Virus record (IMG/VR): IMGVR_UViG_3300025137_000152
Location: 1 to 32,810 of that record
Direction: 5' to 3' (one strand)
From: a virus
Length of the DNA stretch: 32,810 nucleotides
Shown: positions 29,901-32,810 of the stretch, piece by piece
Layout: every line of letters starts with the position of its first letter
Position numbering within the stretch: the first letter of the stretch is position 1
The notes under the pieces: generated by a model
Told to the model about the DNA's origin: nothing
Seen by the model: the letters and a program-made list of their open reading frames with translations, nothing else
Database searches by the model: none
Made by a program: the position numbers and the translations under genes

Positions 29901-32810
29901 TTATGAGTGGGGAGCTTAGAGGCGATGCTACTACACGCTATGTCGCTATAGCTATGCATGAACAGTTTGCCCGGGGCTTTGAAAATTATTTAAAAACAGG
30001 TGAAGCTCCATCATTTACTTTGCTAGATGCCTTTACTCGTTTTGCTGCTTGGATGACTAGCGTCTATCGGGCGATTAAACGTATGGGCGGCTATAATGGT
30101 CTAGATGTAAAGTTTAGCCCAGAGGTAGATGGCGTGTTGGATAGGATGCTAGCTACTGATACTGAAATTGCCGAAATGAAAAGCCAGTACAAGCTTGCTG
30201 CTATGTTTGAGACAGCGGCAGAAGCTGGTATGACCCAGAAAGAATTTAATGAATATCGACAGAAAGCAGAAAGAGCAGTAGCACAAGCTAAGGCAAAACA
30301 GCTATCTAAGAAACTAAAAGATTTGGAAAGTGCGTCTCTAGAAGAGCGTAAGAACAGAGAAGAACAACTACGCCCCGATATTGAAGCACAAGTAGCGGAG
30401 CTTCCTTTATACAAACTAATGCACGGTCTTAGTAAAGGAACGGACCCTCTTGGTAATAAAGTAGAACCAGAAGTCGGTAAGATTAATAGAAAAATGTTAA
30501 TCGAAATGCTAGGCGGTAAAGAGGCTCTAGCTAAACTACCAAAGTTAGGTTCCTCAGTTATTTACGGAACAGGTAAAGACACCACGTCCCCGGGAGCGGT
30601 AGCTGCGTATTTTGGTTTTCCAGACGCTGACGCAATGTTGAAAGCGCTGTCTTTGTATGTACCGTTTGACGAGCTGGTTAACCAAAAGATAGCAGGTGCT
30701 TTAATAGATGAAGGTCCGGTAGTTAATGAAGATGCTACCGAGCTAGCTATAGCCAGTGTGCATGAAACGGATTTAAGAGCTGAAGTAATACAAGCAGAGC
30801 TAGATGCGCTGCGTACCAGCGAGACTGCTTTCAAATTAAAATTTGTAAGAGCAATGGCAAGACAGCGTTTGCTTAACAAAAAAGTTAGCGAAGTAAAACC
30901 TGCATTATTTTTGGCAGCTCAGAAAAAAGCAGCTAAGGAAGCTGGCAAAGCTTTAAGAGCTGGCGATAAGGTAAGTGCGTACAAACATAAATTTAATCAG
31001 CTTGTAAATTACGAGATGGCAAAAGAAGCTATCCGCTTACAAAAAACTATTGCTACTCAGAAGTCTACTTTGGTTAAGTACAAAGGTGACCGTAAAAAAC
31101 ACCCGGGCATCGATGCAGACTACATGGACAGAGTACGCCAGATTTTGGACATCTATAGTCTAGGTCCAAAGATGGGTCAGCGTAAACGTACTAAATTGAA
31201 GCTAGAAGCTCTAGCTAGGTGGATGGCAGATGCGGAAGCAAAAGACGGGGCTATCTTTGAGTATCCGGCAGTTTTGGCACAGGAAGACCGTGTTAAAAAT
31301 TACAACGACTTGTCAGTAGCTGATTTTGAAGATTTATATAACTCTGTGCAGACGATTATTAAGCAGGGTAGGCTAAAGAAAAAACTACTAATCGGTAAAG
31401 ATAAGCGAGACCGGGCAGAGGTTATAGCTACTCTGGTCTCCAAACTATCCAGCCGTCCTACAGCAAAAGCCAAAAAAGCTCGGGATAAAAATATTACTAC
31501 CACTGATTTAGGTTTGATATCTAAGGGTGCAATCAAACTAGCTCACCTAGATGCAGCGCTTTTAAAAGTAGAACTTCTATTAGAAATGATGGATGACGGT
31601 GAGGCTAATGGTCCGTGGCATCAAGCGGTATACCAGCCGTTTGCAGACGCAGCAGCAGCCTCATCCGATTTGACAGATAAGATTGCTAAACGGGTTAACC
31701 AGAAATTAGAAGCGCTTCCAAAAGAAGTTAAGAAGGCTCTGGGAAAGCGTGTTGATGTAGGTGAGCTAGCGCTACCGGGAGAGACGTGGCAGCGTGGCGC
31801 TTTGATTATGATGGCGCTGAATATAGGTAACGAAAGTAACCTAACCAAAATGATTGAAGGTGAACGAGGCGTTGGAAGAAAGATTAACAAAGAGCTAATC
31901 GACAAAGCGCTAGACCAGTTAACCAAAGAAGAATGGCAGCTTATCCAAGATATATGGACTATATCTGAAGAGCTATTCCCAGCGGTAGACGCAATTTACA
32001 GACAAGAAAACGGCAGGTCACCAGCTCGGGTAGAACCTACAGTATTCACTAACAGGCATGGTACTTGGACAGGTGGGTACTTCCCAATGATGTACGACCA
32101 TAGCCGAAGCAGCACAGCAGAAAATATAGATAAGATGGACGCTATAGCAGCGTTTCAATCGCAGACGTTAAAAGCTTCTTTGAACAGCTCTATGACTAAA
32201 GAAAGGTCAGAGAACTTTTCAGCGCCTATCGATTTTAGAATTGAACGGCTACTGTCTGTCTTTAACCGTCCTATTCATTTTATTACGCATTACGAAGCAG
32301 TGCGTAACGCAAACAAGATTTTAGGCTCTAAAGAAATCGAGACTGTTGTAAATGAAAAAGTCGGCTCGGCATATTATAACGAGCTTAAAGAATGGGTAGG
32401 GGCGATTGCTTCCAACAATGAAAATCAAACACCAGTTAAGGATTGGGAACAGGTAGCCTTAGCTGTGCGTAACAACGTCACAGTAGCCGTCTTAGGTTTG
32501 TCTTACACCACTATGGCAGCTCAATTGCTGGGATACACAGCAACTATTGATAGGCTAATGGCTGATACAACCTATGGACCTATAAGCGCTGCTGTCGTTG
32601 CTAAAGACCTTGCTATAGGAGCGACCACTGCATTTGACCCAGAAGTGCGTAAAAATATGTTTGCCCTGTCTGGTGAGATGCGACACCGACTGGAAAATAC
32701 AGACAGAGAAGTGCGGAACGCATTACGTCAGTTTAGTGGTAAAAAAGGGTTAACTAACAGAGTTTCAGAGATGGCTATGTTAGCGATTGCTGGCATCCAG
32801 ATGTACGGTG
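23990..32810 (+). CDS. Giant polyvalent core/ejection protein with HESGH protease motif (partial, cut by right edge)
   Basis: The frame stays open from ATG 23990 to the edge, giving at least 2940 residues. It holds the place of T7 gp16. Visible parts in order: a low-complexity N-terminus; a hydrophobic stretch at about 370-410; a domain at about 1030-1245 with GWYRRSKQ, LLAALSPQTS and EVTNDAWMA (DUF7178-like in polyvalent proteins); a segment at about 1725-1815 with HDYYAH, GEEAAWRNH and ETRGQN; a zincin-type motif FLHESGHFWLEQL with HESGH at 1900-1904; charged coiled-coil regions near 2060-2150; GGYFPMMYD at 2695-2703 and VAVLGLSYTTMAAQLLGY further on. Such proteins are packaged and injected with the DNA. 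Domain names are from memory of motifs; the protease activity is inferred. Confidence 0.85.
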   Translation, partial: MAVLTNSLLDDKKEALTESNIIPIAQQDDNKVKPEPSIDSLNNGEQDVDNKARSLITPEPINETVQRVDEVSKLVSDTQVNSRITPEHEALVNQTHKLFPQADKNILRNVSVAELKATIEQSSKMNALNNAPTLADTLDKNPALLLTQNSNIDAFSKLETQLNAIGPIIKDTPYVTYGQGTINALDRGVDRFVGGLLSIAAGVKTRLAEEADLSILETVDKNFMDDPHITRVAKAMGLDPNNEQDRLKAVEYIQEMDMMSPSFGAGNTGQMGAIGTSAFLESIPRILLNTIFGEMIFGTPANNPDQQRSQLAGDGYNLFKKAVEISRENKDNSQFSAQAQDFQKGLKSDPDASLGEAILDFANAVQRDPVGAAAFLSEVGIEFTPVIAAGAATSLATKNPLLGVSVASGGVFITENDVGSEIASAVQEKYKYNILTEDGFDAFINDKEAVDFAIKTGRIRGTTIGLTQLVQFGIISKLAKTKSVAAGTTAQVGTSLTAEGVGEGLAQKFSVGKVNWNEVVLEVAGGTVTMPLDIATATATWHGRKRDAETVRSWLATGEIIEKNKGKLSKEGQDLIDGSTVIADQLKEKGVDTVYIEADKLTKFDQDRPDSDSVIKTLGLDADAVTEAATSGQRIAVDTDAYVRHILGVDGFMELHTTSTTTDPDGMTGAELEAFDANLQTELNETIEEADNSTQLPSMNEADVAAAVSDTKAIEQNIKEQIGRTGNFDSQQTELLSMLTAQRYAVRAARISEETGEYVSPMKLFNEDNLIITGSEAPTNVQRTTAAAPIYTEADLSTIQDIRTSLTTEGVPDGVTEANTSAVEAASSQTIDIPVANPDSNSIPNANKTIPRVLYYTPLGKSDVVVGNDINPATDETGVVDGVVEALNLTTAPRADNSVAIDMVTVKPSFGVGGNLKETSEGSFSFQGSIKAGAQFAKTGEEKLRSKKQQQILNDISKAGIDVTTMTDEEVVTALNNAAQEEAEAKFEVDQNNPVNDKKTPAVFPPEQTLSKESKKKLAALRKEVPGFSAIASFLQPDEIQVLTTAQAVKLVETLKTLPNVAETAASARAGRAKLGWYRRSKQALDIVFGADAPRFTALLAALSPQTSVESNLINALNVWTGWVAAGRPQDVATIKKIMADNVQGDKGETSVLSAWVNNTMIALLTPDDAITLSGPKVNSFSLNLQGFESEVTNDAWMANWGFVDQQLFSQNANIARPGKSPGYMAMTVLARRAAVEANMDPMEVQETIWSMAKALYERASAKGETRTELQILEDGDLTHEMIGDVPDFSTLLNVGEYKAALEAGGYQQQLANLNAASIPGRSNEKGDVTKGMSDKDLALLKKTAKRLGDLRKQRKWESEKTSIQIGLSSATGTIPGLDNLHKAAMSGDRDAFVALQEIAFNALEFHTSGLVDKKGNPLVVINKVPSYGFYGGEAEPSLSLSIEMTNADKPRALAALARFAEMFNQEQIHVREAPAKNKKKVGYQYTDGSFNTSVIKYELNDQLNEQELTKIIDESGLVGFSVGGDGSLLAYYLGDPNDAKAIEEFETAIQRADKLIGSNARKITRTVERLWAYGRGYGATNSYGEIRGNFQAPKTDQANKTAIRLAARLAKKTVNPTEQAGEMTPAQEALQTEIMEAYEAMQLDNLADPNVRRAYEELIVELLEQFDTLPVKVEVFQQKRDKDGNIKNFKEPYTGTAMSEKMRLDINQNNHLFILETEPGSFGPEGVVYEDHPLLRDSGRVDVNGQPLLMNDLLRAVHDYYAHTMSTVGFGPLGEEAAWRNHMLMTRSPWARWALTSETRGQNSWTNFNPDAKGKKLSEREFAEQKVDLMPLEFVTTGEPTVDTTLAQLPGSEGLTLEQTRQTNTGGTFTPKDQIQDQNGKPVSLIQIFESADRSTFLHESGHFWLEQLKQDAMEVGGKLDKDWTTVKRWWSGRTEQIREEAVKRAKKDKNSDAASKIQSMTENQLKKFIMSGELRGDATTRYVAIAMHEQFARGFENYLKTGEAPSFTLLDAFTRFAAWMTSVYRAIKRMGGYNGLDVKFSPEVDGVLDRMLATDTEIAEMKSQYKLAAMFETAAEAGMTQKEFNEYRQKAERAVAQAKAKQLSKKLKDLESASLEERKNREEQLRPDIEAQVAELPLYKLMHGLSKGTDPLGNKVEPEVGKINRKMLIEMLGGKEALAKLPKLGSSVIYGTGKDTTSPGAVAAYFGFPDADAMLKALSLYVPFDELVNQKIAGALIDEGPVVNEDATELAIASVHETDLRAEVIQAELDALRTSETAFKLKFVRAMARQRLLNKKVSEVKPALFLAAQKKAAKEAGKALRAGDKVSAYKHKFNQLVNYEMAKEAIRLQKTIATQKSTLVKYKGDRKKHPGIDADYMDRVRQILDIYSLGPKMGQRKRTKLKLEALARWMADAEAKDGAIFEYPAVLAQEDRVKNYNDLSVADFEDLYNSVQTIIKQGRLKKKLLIGKDKRDRAEVIATLVSKLSSRPTAKAKKARDKNITTTDLGLISKGAIKLAHLDAALLKVELLLEMMDDGEANGPWHQAVYQPFADAAAASSDLTDKIAKRVNQKLEALPKEVKKALGKRVDVGELALPGETWQRGALIMMALNIGNESNLTKMIEGERGVGRKINKELIDKALDQLTKEEWQLIQDIWTISEELFPAVDAIYRQENGRSPARVEPTVFTNRHGTWTGGYFPMMYDHSRSSTAENIDKMDAIAAFQSQTLKASLNSSMTKERSENFSAPIDFRIERLLSVFNRPIHFITHYEAVRNANKILGSKEIETVVNEKVGSAYYNELKEWVGAIASNNENQTPVKDWEQVALAVRNNVTVAVLGLSYTTMAAQLLGYTATIDRLMADTTYGPISAAVVAKDLAIGATTAFDPEVRKNMFALSGEMRHRLENTDREVRNALRQFSGKKGLTNRVSEMAMLAIAGIQMYG

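Noticed and set aside
24223-31926. Many minus-strand ORFs of 60-240 codons
   Set aside because: They are antisense shadows of the giant plus-strand gene, with Ser/Leu-rich composition and no ribosome sites or motifs.
1-32810. tRNA genes, integrase, attachment sites and insertion sequences
   Set aside because: No cloverleaf-like sequence, recombinase motif, or terminal repeats were seen; intergenic gaps are short and accounted for.

Overview
The window is a continuous stretch of a tailed-phage genome with a podovirus layout. It has densely packed genes, two divergent transcription blocks, a BPP-1-type head module and T7-type short-tail and core (ejection) proteins. GC content looks mid-40s percent by eye. 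I see no tRNA, integrase, CRISPR array, insertion sequence or phage RNA polymerase. The gene set resembles marine podoviruses of the HMO-2011 / BPP-1-like type. The host cannot be read directly. An apparent lack of GANTC sites would fit pressure from an alphaproteobacterial (CcrM-bearing) host, but that is inference.

Left block (1-5800, minus strand): a leftward early/replication operon that starts at a divergent promoter region near 5793-5901. In transcription order it encodes a YodL-like small protein, a papain-fold (C39-like) cysteine-peptidase-like protein, an SNF2-family helicase, a Cas4-like Fe-S nuclease, a putative ssDNA-binding protein, and a family A DNA polymerase cut by the left edge. 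Hairpin terminators follow the first two genes. A second promoter, with a perfect palindrome over its -35 box, lies just before the helicase.

Right block (5920-32810, plus strand): a small unknown gene, then a primase-polymerase/RecA-fold helicase, a cluster of 9-bp repeats, a tiny leader ORF coupled to a RuvC-like resolvase, and the packaging genes. The small terminase is fused to an N-terminal GIY-YIG nuclease domain, which is the most unusual gene here. Then come two or three small proteins, the large terminase, a GNAT protein, portal, Bbp19-like and scaffold-like proteins, major capsid (Bbp17-like), cement (Bbp16-like), two small proteins, tail adaptor, tail nozzle with three FCCH-like repeats, a second GNAT protein, two internal core proteins, and a giant polyvalent protein of at least 2940 residues with an HESGH zinc-protease motif that runs off the right edge.

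How it fits together: host RNA polymerase probably reads three sigma70-like promoters that share an AGTGYTTG element over the -35 box and a 16-bp spacer, so one regulator could switch both arms. The left arm and the primase-helicase make and process phage DNA. The RuvC-like and GIY-YIG nucleases next to the terminases probably trim branched DNA or cut it for packaging. The remaining genes build the head, the short tail and an ejectable core. By eye the window contains none of GATC, GANTC, GGCC or CGCG, a strong restriction-site avoidance signal.
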